This document shows positions 17,848-26,060 of a stretch of 64,000 nt of DNA, one piece after another. The DNA comes from Planctomycetota bacterium. Its GTDB lineage: Bacteria > Planctomycetota > B15-G4. Under the pieces are notes generated by a model. That model saw only the letters and a program-made list of their open reading frames with translations, did not search any database and was not told the origin of the DNA. The stretch spans positions 186,001-250,000 of the forward strand of contig JAJDEO010000028.1 in NCBI GenBank assembly GCA_029259745.1, given 5' to 3'. The translations under genes were made by a program, and so were the position numbers. Each line of letters starts with the position of its first letter. Within the stretch, counting starts at the first letter, position 1.

Positions 17848-17876
17848 CTGTGAAGATGCATACGAAAACTTCACAG
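17848..17876. promoter_or_regulatory. Inverted repeat CTGTGAAG-N13-CTTCACAG upstream of the phosphate symporter gene
   Basis: An exact 8-bp inverted repeat with a 13-nt AT-rich spacer lies 73 nt before the start of the Na/phosphate symporter gene. The symmetry and the AT-rich island in a GC-rich sequence fit an operator or a promoter with a dimeric regulator. It does not match a Pho box well. A role as a second terminator for the upstream GNAT gene cannot be excluded. Confidence 0.4.
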
Positions 17877-17948
17877 TATGCGCATCCAACGCAGGCCTGG
17901 GCGGGCCGGGAGCGTCATGGATCCGTGCAGCTCGAGAAGCCCCCGCAC

Positions 17949-19148
17949 ATGACCGACGCTGATCCAGGCCGACCCGAAAAGCGCGGCGGCGCTGACAGAG
18001 GCGCGCGCGGCGCACTTGCCGGGGCGAACGAAAAACCGACGAGCGCGAACCCGCTCCGGCTCATTCTCGTCTTCGCGCTGCTGTACGCATTCCTCGTCTC
18101 GATCAAGCTGATGGAGACGGCGTTCAAGGGGATGGGCTCGGGGTCGGCCGACGGGCTTCTTGCGGGCGTGACGAATCCCTTTGCCGGCCTCACGCTGGGA
18201 ATCCTCACGACGGTGCTCGTGCAGTCGTCGTCGGTCACGACGTCGATGATCGTGGCCCTGGTCGCGTCGGGCGAGGTCACGTTCGGTGCCGCTGTCCCGA
18301 TGGTGATGGGCGCCAATATCGGCACGACCGTGACGAACACGGTCGTCAGCATCGCTGCGGCGCGGAGGTCGTCACAGTTCTATCGCGCGTTCTCCTGCGC
18401 GACCGTCCACGACGTCTTCAACATCATCATCGTCGCAGTCCTCCTGCCGCTCGAGCTTCTCACGGGGTTCCTGAGCAAGTCGGCCCTCTGGTTGTCGGAC
18501 ATCCTCGCCTCCACGGGATCGAGCGGCGTCCAGTACAAGAGTCCGATCAAGGCCTCCGTGAAGGCCGGCGGCAAGCAGGTGCAGGAGCTGCTCGAAGCCA
18601 CGGGGCTCGAGGGCACGTGGCTGCATGTCATGGAGGTGGTCGTCGGCCTGGCGCTGATCTTCGTGTGTTTGCGCTGGATCACGGTGCACATGAAGGCTTT
18701 GCTCATCAATCGAATCGAGCACTCGCTCAACCGTGCGCTTGCCAGGTCCGGGCTCATCGGCATGGCGATCGGCGCTTTGATCACGGTGTCGGTGCAGTCG
18801 TCGTCGATCACGACGTCGCTGCTCGTCCCGATGTGTGCGGCAGGTATCCTGACGCTCGACAACGCCTACCCGCTCACGCTCGGTGCCAACGTGGGCACGA
18901 CGGTGACGGCGCTGCTCGCTTCCATGGCGTCTGACAATCCACTCGCACTTGCCATCGCGCTTGTGCACTTATTGTTCAATGTCTCGGGCATCATGTTGCT
19001 GTACCCGGTGCCGAGTCTGCGGGCCATTCCGATTCGTGGTGCCCGGCTCATCGCGTTGCTCGCTGTGCGCAACAAGCTATGGATCATCGCCTACGTCGGC
19101 GTGGTCTTCGTGGTCGTTCCGTTGCTCGGGTTCATCCTCTTCAAGTAG
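17949..19148 (+). CDS. Na+/phosphate cotransporter (NptA/PNaS family)
   Basis: The 399-residue membrane protein holds the two homologous Na_Pi_cotrans repeats. The first has GILTTVLVQSSSVTTSMIVA followed by MGANIGTTVTNTVVS; the second has ITVSVQSSSITTSLLVPM followed by TLGANVGTTVTALLAS. QSSS motifs and GANxGTT motifs are the substrate/Na-binding hallmarks. It takes up phosphate driven by sodium at the inner membrane. The ATG at 17949 was chosen before a charged, Gly/Arg-rich cytoplasmic tail. The PhoU-like gene begins 14 nt after it, so the two form an operon. Confidence 0.9.
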   Translation: MTDADPGRPEKRGGADRGARGALAGANEKPTSANPLRLILVFALLYAFLVSIKLMETAFKGMGSGSADGLLAGVTNPFAGLTLGILTTVLVQSSSVTTSMIVALVASGEVTFGAAVPMVMGANIGTTVTNTVVSIAAARRSSQFYRAFSCATVHDVFNIIIVAVLLPLELLTGFLSKSALWLSDILASTGSSGVQYKSPIKASVKAGGKQVQELLEATGLEGTWLHVMEVVVGLALIFVCLRWITVHMKALLINRIEHSLNRALARSGLIGMAIGALITVSVQSSSITTSLLVPMCAAGILTLDNAYPLTLGANVGTTVTALLASMASDNPLALAIALVHLLFNVSGIMLLYPVPSLRAIPIRGARLIALLAVRNKLWIIAYVGVVFVVVPLLGFILFK

Positions 19149-19162
19149 TGCGAGGTGCTGTC

Positions 19163-19825
19163 ATGTTCGAATGGTTGCACGGTGGCAAGAGCGGGATCGC
19201 CCATATCTTCCAGCAGTTCGGTCAGATGCTCGAGGACGGTCGGCACACGTTCGACGCGGCGTCCAACGCGCTGCTGGGTGGCACCGATCCCCGCGTCGTT
19301 CGTGATGACCTCTACGCGACGGATCGGCGGATCAACGAGCTCGAGCAGCGCATCCGTCGAGAAGTCGCCGTGCATGCGACGGTCAAGGGCGGAGCGGACA
19401 TCACCGTGTGCCTGACGCTGATGTCGTTGGTGAAGGACGCCGAACGCATCGGCGACTACGCGAAGAACATCTTCGATCTCGCCACCGACTGCCCGGCGTT
19501 CCACGAAGGGCCGGAGGCCGCTGATCTCGTCGACCTGAAGAACCGCACGTCGCGCCTCCTGGCCAAGGTACGCAACCTCTGCGAGTCTCAGGACATCGAG
19601 CAGTCGCGCAGTTTCGTCGAAGAGGTCGACGACATGCTCAGCGAATGCGACAAGCGCGTCAGCGCCCTGACAAAGGGCGAACTCGAGGCAAGCCACCCCG
19701 TGGCCGCCGCGCTGCTCTACCGCTACATCAAGCGCGTCCTCGCGCATCAGATGAACATCGTCAGCTCCGTGTTCATGCCGCTCGACAAGCTCGACTACTT
19801 CGACGAGGACAAAGAGAGCCGCTGA
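19163..19825 (+). CDS. PhoU-domain protein, partner of the Na/phosphate cotransporter
   Basis: The 220-residue all-helical protein shows the PhoU pattern: LYATDRRINELEQRIRREVAVHA in the first helix pair and LVKDAERIGDYAKNIFDLA, the conserved metal-binding E/D-R-x-G-D-Y-A/x-x-N motif. PhoU proteins bind multinuclear metal clusters and tune phosphate uptake or signalling. Its start has GAGGTG about 7 nt upstream. It follows the symporter gene by 14 nt, as in many NptA-PhoU pairs, so it likely controls the transporter. Confidence 0.85.
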   Translation: MFEWLHGGKSGIAHIFQQFGQMLEDGRHTFDAASNALLGGTDPRVVRDDLYATDRRINELEQRIRREVAVHATVKGGADITVCLTLMSLVKDAERIGDYAKNIFDLATDCPAFHEGPEAADLVDLKNRTSRLLAKVRNLCESQDIEQSRSFVEEVDDMLSECDKRVSALTKGELEASHPVAAALLYRYIKRVLAHQMNIVSSVFMPLDKLDYFDEDKESR

Positions 19826-20114
19826 GTCGCTCCGCGTGCCTCCACGCAAGATTGCTTGCAGGTCTTCGGCGGCCAGATGTGGAACGACGTCCTCGTGCAG
19901 CGTTGGGGCGGTGATCTCGAGCGCATCCAGCTGAGTGCCGACGGCCGCACTCTCCTGCAGCACGATGATGGTCTTCCCGACCTCCGCTGTCTCGACGTCC
20001 AGGTTTCGCTGACGCTCGTTTCGCCGGGAGCGCCGGCAGGGGCGTCTCGCAGCCAGCGGATGCACATGGAGATCAGCTGAACGTCGCGTCGCGCGTCGCC
20101 GGTATGATTGCGGG

Positions 20115-21251
20115 ATGCAGCGACTCGCACGAATCCCTTTCGGTGGCGCGAGGCGGCGGTGCGTCGGCGCCGCGGCCCTGGTCGTCGTCGGCGTCCCCCT
20201 CATCCTGCTGAACGCGTGTCGTGGCCCGCTGCGTATCGACCCCCTGCGCGAAACCGTTCGGGGGCCGATCGTCGACGAGCACCTCGAGATCGCGCAGCGC
20301 TATGCCCCGTGGATTCTGCACGAGGCCGACCCGGCAAGACTGCGCGACGACATCCCCGCCGCCCTCGACTTCGACGGTGATCTTGACGGAGGCAACAACT
20401 GGGAGCACCTCGCGCACTTCGTGATCCGTCCGACGGTCGGTTACACGGTCGTCGCGACGGACACGCACTGGTTCGTGACATATCACCTGTTCCACCCGCG
20501 CGATTGGTCGTCGATCGACCTCGGATTGCACATGACCCACGAAGGCGATGGCGAGAACCTCCAGGTCGTCGCGCAGCGTGCCGATGGACGCGTCGTGTTG
20601 CTCTACGCCCAGGCCCACTACGTCGGTGAGGCGTGGGTGCGCGCCGGCTACGGTGCCCGTGGTCGGTCCGTCGAGCCACGCGGTCACCTCACACTCGTCG
20701 ACACGGATGGCCGTCCGCGCGACGACGGCTCGCACGTGGCCGTCTATGTTCAGTCGGGTGGCCATGGCATCTACGGCGTTCCCGATCCCTGCTCGAACGT
20801 CATGGTCGACGACACAGGTGGCGTTCACTTCGAAGGCGCCGGACTGGTGCTGCGTCCTGCGCTTCAGGGTGAGGTCGTGCGCGAGCCCGACGTGGCATCG
20901 GCGTCGCCGACCGCCACCTGGCCGTACGTGCTCGAGTCGATTCCAGCACAGCTCTGGGATGGACTGCGCGACGGCTCGCTGGTCGGGGAGGGAGCGTTGC
21001 TCGACGGCGTGGTGGGCTACCGCGGTTCGGGGCGCACGTTCGACGTCCCGCGATATCACGAGGGCGATCGATTCAGCGGTCCCTTCGGTCCCGACCGCGG
21101 CATCTCGCCCTTCGCCGTCGACTTCGACTTCGAGCCACCGCATCTCGGCGCGCTTCTCTTCGACCCGGCAGCTCGGTGGAACGAAGCGCTCGTGCTGCCC
21201 GGCGAGTGGGGCGAGGCCCTGGTTGTCGATCCCTTCAGTGAAGGCTGGTGA
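20115..21251 (+). CDS. Lipoprotein resembling Vps62-type proteins, function unknown
   Basis: The 378-residue product starts with a long basic signal region ending in a lipobox (ILLNAC). The mature part contains YAPWILHEADPARLRDDIP, then an Asp/Gly-rich DFDGDLDGGNNWEHL segment and a HWFVTYHLFHPRDWSS block. This order (a 'YAP' start, an Asp-rich segment, a Tyr/His-Pro motif and later HVAVYVQSGGHGIY) recalls the Vps62/DUF946-type proteins, which are predicted secreted enzymes or surface proteins. The match is tentative. It is convergent with the SSS symporter gene (stop codons 4 nt apart). The 290 nt before it hold no clear gene. Confidence 0.65.
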   Translation: MQRLARIPFGGARRRCVGAAALVVVGVPLILLNACRGPLRIDPLRETVRGPIVDEHLEIAQRYAPWILHEADPARLRDDIPAALDFDGDLDGGNNWEHLAHFVIRPTVGYTVVATDTHWFVTYHLFHPRDWSSIDLGLHMTHEGDGENLQVVAQRADGRVVLLYAQAHYVGEAWVRAGYGARGRSVEPRGHLTLVDTDGRPRDDGSHVAVYVQSGGHGIYGVPDPCSNVMVDDTGGVHFEGAGLVLRPALQGEVVREPDVASASPTATWPYVLESIPAQLWDGLRDGSLVGEGALLDGVVGYRGSGRTFDVPRYHEGDRFSGPFGPDRGISPFAVDFDFEPPHLGALLFDPAARWNEALVLPGEWGEALVVDPFSEGW

Positions 21252-21255
21252 CTCC

Positions 21256-22950
21256 TCACTGCGAGGGCAGGCGGATGTCGTCGATCAGCTTCTGCACGTG
21301 CGCGGGCGGCGCTTTCGTGAATGCACACACGATCGACGCGCTCACGAAGTTGATCACCATGCCGATTACGCCGATGCCCTCGGGCGAGATCCCGAACCAC
21401 CAGTTGTCGGCCGCGTTCAGCTCCGGGTGTAGCAGCTTGAACCAGACGATGTAGGACGCCGTGAACGTGATGCCCGTCACCATGCCGACGATTGCGCCCG
21501 CGCGGTTCATGCGGCGCGAGAAGATCCCGAGGAGGATCACAGGGAAGAACGACGACGCGGCGAGGCCGAATGCGAACGCGACAACCTGTGCGACGAAGCC
21601 GGGCGGGTTGATGCCGAGGTAGCCGGCGATACCGATCGCGACGGCGGCGGCCACACGCGCGGCGATGAGTTCGCCGCGCTCGGAAATGTCGGGCTTGAGT
21701 GCGCGCTTGAGGAGGTCGTGACTCACGGCCGTCGAGACGACGAGCAACAACCCGGCGGCCGTCGACAGTGCAGCGGCGAGTCCACCGGCGGCGACGAGTG
21801 CGATCACCCAGTTCGGCAGGCCCGCGATCTCGGGGTTTGCGAGCACGATGATGTCGTTGTCGATCGTGAGCTCGTTGATCACCGGTGCGCCATCGGCGTC
21901 CGTGGCATGGGGGCCGACGTACTGCATGAGCCCGTCGCCGTTGTGATCTTCGAAGGCGATGAGCTGCGTGGACTCCCACGTGCGAAACCAATCGGGTGCC
22001 TCCGCATAGGGGCGTTCGCTGAGCGACGTGATCAGGTTCGTGCGGGCGAACACGGCGACGGCCGGGGCGGCTGTGTAGAGGACTGCGATGAAGAGCAGCG
22101 CCCAGCCCGCCGAGATGCGTGCGCCGCGCACGGTCGGCACGGTGTAGAAGCGCACGATCACGTGCGGCAGCCCGGCCGTGCCGAGCATCAGCGCCGCAGT
22201 GATGCAGAAGACGTCGAGTGTCGACTTCGCACCACTCGTGTAGGCGTCGAAACCGAGCTGCGCGTGGAGTCCGTCGAGGCGCTCGAGGAGTGGCGCGCCC
22301 GACGCGATGTCGACGCCGCCGAAGCCGAGCTGCGGGATCGGGTTGCCCGTCACCATGATCGAGATGAAGATCGCGGGCACCATGAACGCGAAGATCAGCA
22401 CGCAGTATTGGGCCACCTGCGTGTACGTGATGCCCTTCATCCCGCCGAGCACAGCATAGATGAAGACGATCGCCATGCCGATCAGAACGCCGACGTCGAT
22501 GGGGACTTCGAGGAAGCGACTGAAGACGATGCCGACGCCGCGCATCTGTCCCGCGACGTACGTGAACGAGACGAAGATGGCGCAGACGACGGCCACGATG
22601 CGCGCGGACTGGCTGTCGTAGCGGTCGCCGACGAAGTCGGGCACGGTGAACTTGCCGAACTTGCGCAGGTACGGCGCGAGCAGCAGCGCGAGAAGCACAT
22701 ACCCGCCGGTCCAGCCCATGAGGAAGACGGAGCCGTCGTAGCCGGCGGCAGCGATGATCCCGGGCATCGAGAGGAACGACGCCGCCGACATCCAGTCGGC
22801 CGCCGTGGCCATGCCGTTGGCAAGCGGCGAGACGTGTCCGCCGGCGACGTAGAACTCCTTCGTCGATGCAGCGCGCGACGCGATGGCCACCCAGATGTAA
22901 AGGGAGAACGACAGCCCTACGAGCAGGAACGTCCAGTGCTGAACGGTCAT
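21256..22950 (-). CDS. Sodium:solute symporter (SSS family, ActP-like large subunit)
   Basis: The 564-residue protein has about 13 membrane helices. It carries ASTKEFYVAGGHVSPLANGMATAADWMSAASF, the start typical of SSS carriers, and the GYDGSVFLMGWTGGYVLLALLLAPYLRKFGKFTVPDFV block with the SSS signature. It belongs to the subgroup that works with a DUF4212 small subunit (VC_2705-type, related to acetate permease ActP). A monocarboxylate is the likely substrate; because a purine cluster starts about 1.3 kb away, a nitrogen compound is also possible. The ATG at 22950 overlaps the end of the small-subunit gene by 4 nt (ATGA), indicating coupling. Confidence 0.85.
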   Translation of the reverse strand: MTVQHWTFLLVGLSFSLYIWVAIASRAASTKEFYVAGGHVSPLANGMATAADWMSAASFLSMPGIIAAAGYDGSVFLMGWTGGYVLLALLLAPYLRKFGKFTVPDFVGDRYDSQSARIVAVVCAIFVSFTYVAGQMRGVGIVFSRFLEVPIDVGVLIGMAIVFIYAVLGGMKGITYTQVAQYCVLIFAFMVPAIFISIMVTGNPIPQLGFGGVDIASGAPLLERLDGLHAQLGFDAYTSGAKSTLDVFCITAALMLGTAGLPHVIVRFYTVPTVRGARISAGWALLFIAVLYTAAPAVAVFARTNLITSLSERPYAEAPDWFRTWESTQLIAFEDHNGDGLMQYVGPHATDADGAPVINELTIDNDIIVLANPEIAGLPNWVIALVAAGGLAAALSTAAGLLLVVSTAVSHDLLKRALKPDISERGELIAARVAAAVAIGIAGYLGINPPGFVAQVVAFAFGLAASSFFPVILLGIFSRRMNRAGAIVGMVTGITFTASYIVWFKLLHPELNAADNWWFGISPEGIGVIGMVINFVSASIVCAFTKAPPAHVQKLIDDIRLPSQ

Positions 22951-23237
22951 CGCTGGGCGTCTCCCTCGTCGACGTCGACACCGTCGCGAGCGAGGCGTGC
23001 GTCGAGGCGTGACATGAGGAGCGCGTAGACCCAGATGAGCACGACGAAGATGTAGATCGATCCCTGCTGCGCGAACCAGAAGCCGAGCGGGAAGCCGGTG
23101 CCGGGGAGCGTGAACTGGTCGAGCCAGTCTTTTGCGAGGACGCCGCAGCCGAACGAGCACAGGAACCAGAGGGCCAGCAGCGTCAGCACGTAGCGGATGT
23201 TCGTGCGCCAGTACGTGCGGTTGTCGAGGCGAGGCAT
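22947..23237 (-). CDS. DUF4212 small subunit of the SSS symporter
   Basis: The 96-residue product has two membrane helices (YVLTLLALWFLCSFGCGVL and IYIFVVLIWVYALLM) with the family marks WRTNIRYVL at the start, DWLDQFTLPGTGFPLGFWFAQQGSI between the helices and MSRLDARL near the end. DUF4212 proteins are encoded next to SSS carriers and are thought to be auxiliary subunits. Its stop overlaps the symporter start by 4 nt. The ATG at 23237 was chosen by the family's usual length; it is divergent from the hydroxylase gene. Confidence 0.85.
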   Translation of the reverse strand: MPRLDNRTYWRTNIRYVLTLLALWFLCSFGCGVLAKDWLDQFTLPGTGFPLGFWFAQQGSIYIFVVLIWVYALLMSRLDARLARDGVDVDEGDAQR

Positions 23238-23361
23238 CGCGTGTCCGAGATGGAGGGGGGCGAGGTCGTCGAGCATCGGACACGCTGGAGGAAGGTGCAA
23301 CCTCCGGGCCCGAAGTCGTGCTTGTCGATCTATGCTGGACGCGCGAATCGTCGCCTCCAAT

Positions 23362-24162
23362 ATGCCGGGTACTCCGTTGACCGACACGAACTTCCAGATC
23401 CTCAAGACACTCGCGTTCGTCGTGGCATTCGTCGTCGCGACGGGAACGCAGGCGTGGTGGCCGCACCGGGCGCTCGCAGGAAGCTGGAGGACGAACGCGG
23501 GCCTCGGCATCGTGAATGCGCTGCTGCTCGGTGCGATCTGCGTCGGGTGCGCATGCTCCGTTGCGGCATGGACGAGCGACCGCGGACTTGGCGTCTTCAA
23601 CGCCGTCGAGCTCCCCGGCTGGCTGTCGCTTCTGGCGAGCGTCGTCGTGCTCGACCTCGTGTCCTACGCATGGCACCGCGCGAACCATCGCTGGGCATGG
23701 CTGTGGCGCTTCCACGCGGCGCACCACTCCGATCGCGCTTTCACGGTGACGACGGCGTTGCGCTTTCACCCCGGCGAGCTGCTGCTCGCGCTGCCGGTGC
23801 GCCTCGTCGCCGTGATCACGCTCGGGATTCCGGTCGCGGGCCTGATTGCCTTCGAGGTCATCTTCGTCTTCGCAAATCTCATCGAACACGGGAACATCGC
23901 GCTGCCTGTGCGCGTCGACCGTGCAGCAGGTCGTGTCGTCATCACGCCCAGCCTGCATCGGCGTCATCACGTCAGCGTTCCGCGCGCCGACCACGCGAAC
24001 TTCGGAACGATCTTCTCGTGCTGGGATCGTTGCTTCGGAACCCTCGAGGTCGATGCCGGAGAAATGCACGAAACGGGCCTCCCGAACCTCCACACGTCGC
24101 TTGCACTCGCGCAGATCTTGACGCTGCCACTGCACCGAAGAGGCTCGTCCTCGCGCGGATGA
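23362..24162 (+). CDS. Sterol desaturase / fatty acid hydroxylase superfamily membrane protein
   Basis: The 266-residue protein has several hydrophobic helices and the His clusters of the di-iron superfamily: HRANH (HxxxH), FHAAHH (HxxHH), FANLIEHGNI and HRRHH. These bind a di-iron centre used for O2-dependent hydroxylation or desaturation of lipids; the substrate is unknown. The ATG at 23362 is used; another in-frame ATG lies at 23332. It is divergent from the DUF4212 gene and has no clear operon partner, although the CitE-like gene follows 98 nt later on the same strand. Confidence 0.8.
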   Translation: MPGTPLTDTNFQILKTLAFVVAFVVATGTQAWWPHRALAGSWRTNAGLGIVNALLLGAICVGCACSVAAWTSDRGLGVFNAVELPGWLSLLASVVVLDLVSYAWHRANHRWAWLWRFHAAHHSDRAFTVTTALRFHPGELLLALPVRLVAVITLGIPVAGLIAFEVIFVFANLIEHGNIALPVRVDRAAGRVVITPSLHRRHHVSVPRADHANFGTIFSCWDRCFGTLEVDAGEMHETGLPNLHTSLALAQILTLPLHRRGSSSRG

Positions 24163-24260
24163 CGACGGACGCCGACATCTTCGTCCTCCGCCGCTGACCC
24201 ACGGTGTGAGACGATGCGCGCGAAGCAGCGCCGTCCCTCTCGCCTCGCCGGTCCGCTCGC

Positions 24261-25559
24261 ATGAGTCCCACAACGCCTGATTGGACGGACGTGATCGCGC
24301 GGCTCGCGAGTCGCTACGTCGATCCCGACGCTTCGCTCCGTCCTGCGCCCGATCCGAATCCGCCGTTCCACACGATGGTCGTCGGCGCGCATCTCATCGA
24401 CGACGGTGCGCTGTCGCGCTGGCGCCAAGCCGCCCTCGACGTGTTCGAGACCTACGCCGGTGATGCTCCGCTGTTTCTCGAAGCCCTCGGGATCGAGGGC
24501 GTTCGCGACCCCGTGGCACTGCGCGCTCAGGTCGCACGCCGTCTGTCCGAGGCACCTCTCGAGGATCTTCGCGTCGACTTCGAGGACGGCTACGGCGAGC
24601 GCCCTGACGAGGAGGAAGATCGCGACGCGAAACGCACGGGGGCGCTGATCGGACGCGCGGTCGCGAGCGGCGAGGCGCCACGCTCGATCGGCTTGCGCAT
24701 CGAACCTCTCGACCCGACGGGCGCGGTTCGCGCGCTCACGACGCTGACGCTCTATTGGGACGCGTTGCTCGATGCGGCCGGGCGTGCGCCCGAGCGGATG
24801 GTCGTCACGCTTCCGAAGGTGACGGTTGTCGAGCAGGTCGTCGCCGCCTGTGAGGCCCTCGAGCAGACGGAGCAACGGCTCGGACTAGCGGCCGGAGCGC
24901 TGCGACTCGAGTTCATGATGGAGTCGGTGCACACGCTCTTCGATGCCGAGGGGCGCCTCGCCCTGCCGGCTCTGATCCGCGCGGCCGCGGGACGCTGCAG
25001 CGGCGTCCACCTTGGCACGTTCGACTACACGGCTGCCCACCACGTCCCGGCGCATCACCAACAACTCATGCATCCGGCCTGCGAGTTCGCGCGTCAGCTC
25101 ATGCGCATCTCGGTCGGCGCTCACGGTCCGCGCCTCTGCGACGGTTCGACACACGTGCTGCCCATCGCCGAGGGTGCGATGCCGCGCGAACGCATCCATG
25201 CGGCCTGGGAGCTGCACGCGCGGCACGTCTTGCATGCCTTCGGTCTCGGCATCGAGCAGGGCTGGGATCTCCACCCGCATCAGTGGCCCGCGCGCTGGGC
25301 GGCGCTGATCGCGGCCTGCAGCGAGGCGCTTCCACGCGACCTCGAGCGCCTCGCCGGGCTGCTTGCTTCACGCGATGGGACGGCCATGTCGGGTGGCGTG
25401 CAGGACGATGTCGTCACGGGCCAGGCCGTGCTCGACGACCTGCGCCGCGCGGTCGCTGTCGGTGCGCTGGACGTCGCGCGGCTGAGCGAGTGCGGGTTAG
25501 GCGCGGACGAACTCGTCGGGCGGCCGCTCGCCGAGATCTTGCGGCGGCGGCGGGCCTAG
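24261..25559 (+). CDS. DUF6986 / CitE-like (HpcH/HpaI aldolase superfamily) protein, purine-cluster associated
   Basis: The 432-residue protein shows a TIM-barrel lyase pattern: LRVDFEDGYGERPDEEEDRDA (acidic Mg-binding site), SIGLRIEPLDPTG, RMVVTLPKV and LRLEFMMESVHTLF, then GVHLGTFDYTA and HVLPIAEG. This is the DUF6986 family, related to citrate-lyase beta chain and malate synthase-like enzymes that act on glyoxylate or acyl-CoA. The group is often found beside urate/allantoin genes, as here. Inference: it may use the glyoxylate released at the end of the pathway, for instance to malate; no direct proof is in the sequence. The gene faces the uraH operon, from which it is separated by a 147-bp palindromic repeat. 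Confidence 0.75.
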   Translation: MSPTTPDWTDVIARLASRYVDPDASLRPAPDPNPPFHTMVVGAHLIDDGALSRWRQAALDVFETYAGDAPLFLEALGIEGVRDPVALRAQVARRLSEAPLEDLRVDFEDGYGERPDEEEDRDAKRTGALIGRAVASGEAPRSIGLRIEPLDPTGAVRALTTLTLYWDALLDAAGRAPERMVVTLPKVTVVEQVVAACEALEQTEQRLGLAAGALRLEFMMESVHTLFDAEGRLALPALIRAAAGRCSGVHLGTFDYTAAHHVPAHHQQLMHPACEFARQLMRISVGAHGPRLCDGSTHVLPIAEGAMPRERIHAAWELHARHVLHAFGLGIEQGWDLHPHQWPARWAALIAACSEALPRDLERLAGLLASRDGTAMSGGVQDDVVTGQAVLDDLRRAVAVGALDVARLSECGLGADELVGRPLAEILRRRRA

Positions 25560-25565
25560 CGGCCC

Positions 25566-25712
25566 GTTGAAGAACTCATCCGGCGCGCCGCACGCACCCG
25601 AGCGCGCCTGTGCGAGCGCGGAAGCCTCGACGAATCCACCGATTCGCCTGCGTTCCCATACGGGTACAGGCACACTCGGTCACGCACGTCGCACTCGGAG
25701 CAGCTCTTCAAC
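25566..25712. repeat. 147-bp palindromic MITE-like element, copy 1
   Basis: It begins GTTGAAGAACT and ends AGCTCTTCAAC, and most of its length can fold into one long imperfect hairpin around the loop CTCGACGAATCCACC. A second copy of equal length lies at 40312 (about 90% identical by eye). It fills the gap between convergent genes, starting 7 nt after the DUF6986 stop and ending 6 nt before the uraH stop, so it may also act as a bidirectional terminator. Confidence 0.75.
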
Positions 25713-25718
25713 ACGCTG

Positions 25719-26060
25719 CTAGCTCCCGCGGTAGGTCGAGTAGCCGAAGGGGCTCCAGAGCAGCGGCACGTGGTAGTGCTGCGTCGCGTCGACGACGTCG
25801 AACTCGATCGTCACGCGCGGGTGGAAGCAGGGACGATTCTGAGCCGCGGCCCAAGCGCCCAGGGCGAAGCGCAGCCGCCAACCACCGGCCTCGAGCTGCT
25901 CGTCGTCGGCGAGCAGGTCCGTGACGCGCCCGTCGTCGTTCGTGCGTCCGCGCCCGCGCGCGCGCCAGGCCTCGCCGTCGTGCTGTTCCAGTACCACATC
26001 GATACCGGCGCCGGGACACCCCGACGCCGTGTCGAGGACGTGCGTCGTGATCGCGCTCAT
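25719..26060 (-). CDS. uraH: 5-hydroxyisourate hydrolase
   Basis: The 113-residue protein is a transthyretin-like HIUase. It opens ITTHVLDTASGCPGAGIDVVLE (the T-x-HVLD motif with the catalytic His), has an RxRxRTNDDGRVTDLL block, CFHPRVTIEFDV and HYHVPLLWSPFGYSTYRGS. The C-terminal YRGS is the signature that separates HIUase from transthyretin. It opens 5-hydroxyisourate, the product of urate oxidation, to OHCU. Start ATG at 26060 overlaps the stop of the allantoicase/decarboxylase gene by 4 nt, so it is the last gene of the allB-alc/uraD-uraH operon. Confidence 0.95.
   Translation of the reverse strand: MSAITTHVLDTASGCPGAGIDVVLEQHDGEAWRARGRGRTNDDGRVTDLLADDEQLEAGGWRLRFALGAWAAAQNRPCFHPRVTIEFDVVDATQHYHVPLLWSPFGYSTYRGS

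Noticed and set aside
19826..20114. A possible small gene on either strand between the PhoU-like and Vps62-like genes
   Set aside because: A minus-strand segment reads protein-like (LHEDVVPHLAAEDLQAIL) but has no stop before it enters the PhoU gene antisense and would need a frameshift; there is no clear start. At most a decayed gene.
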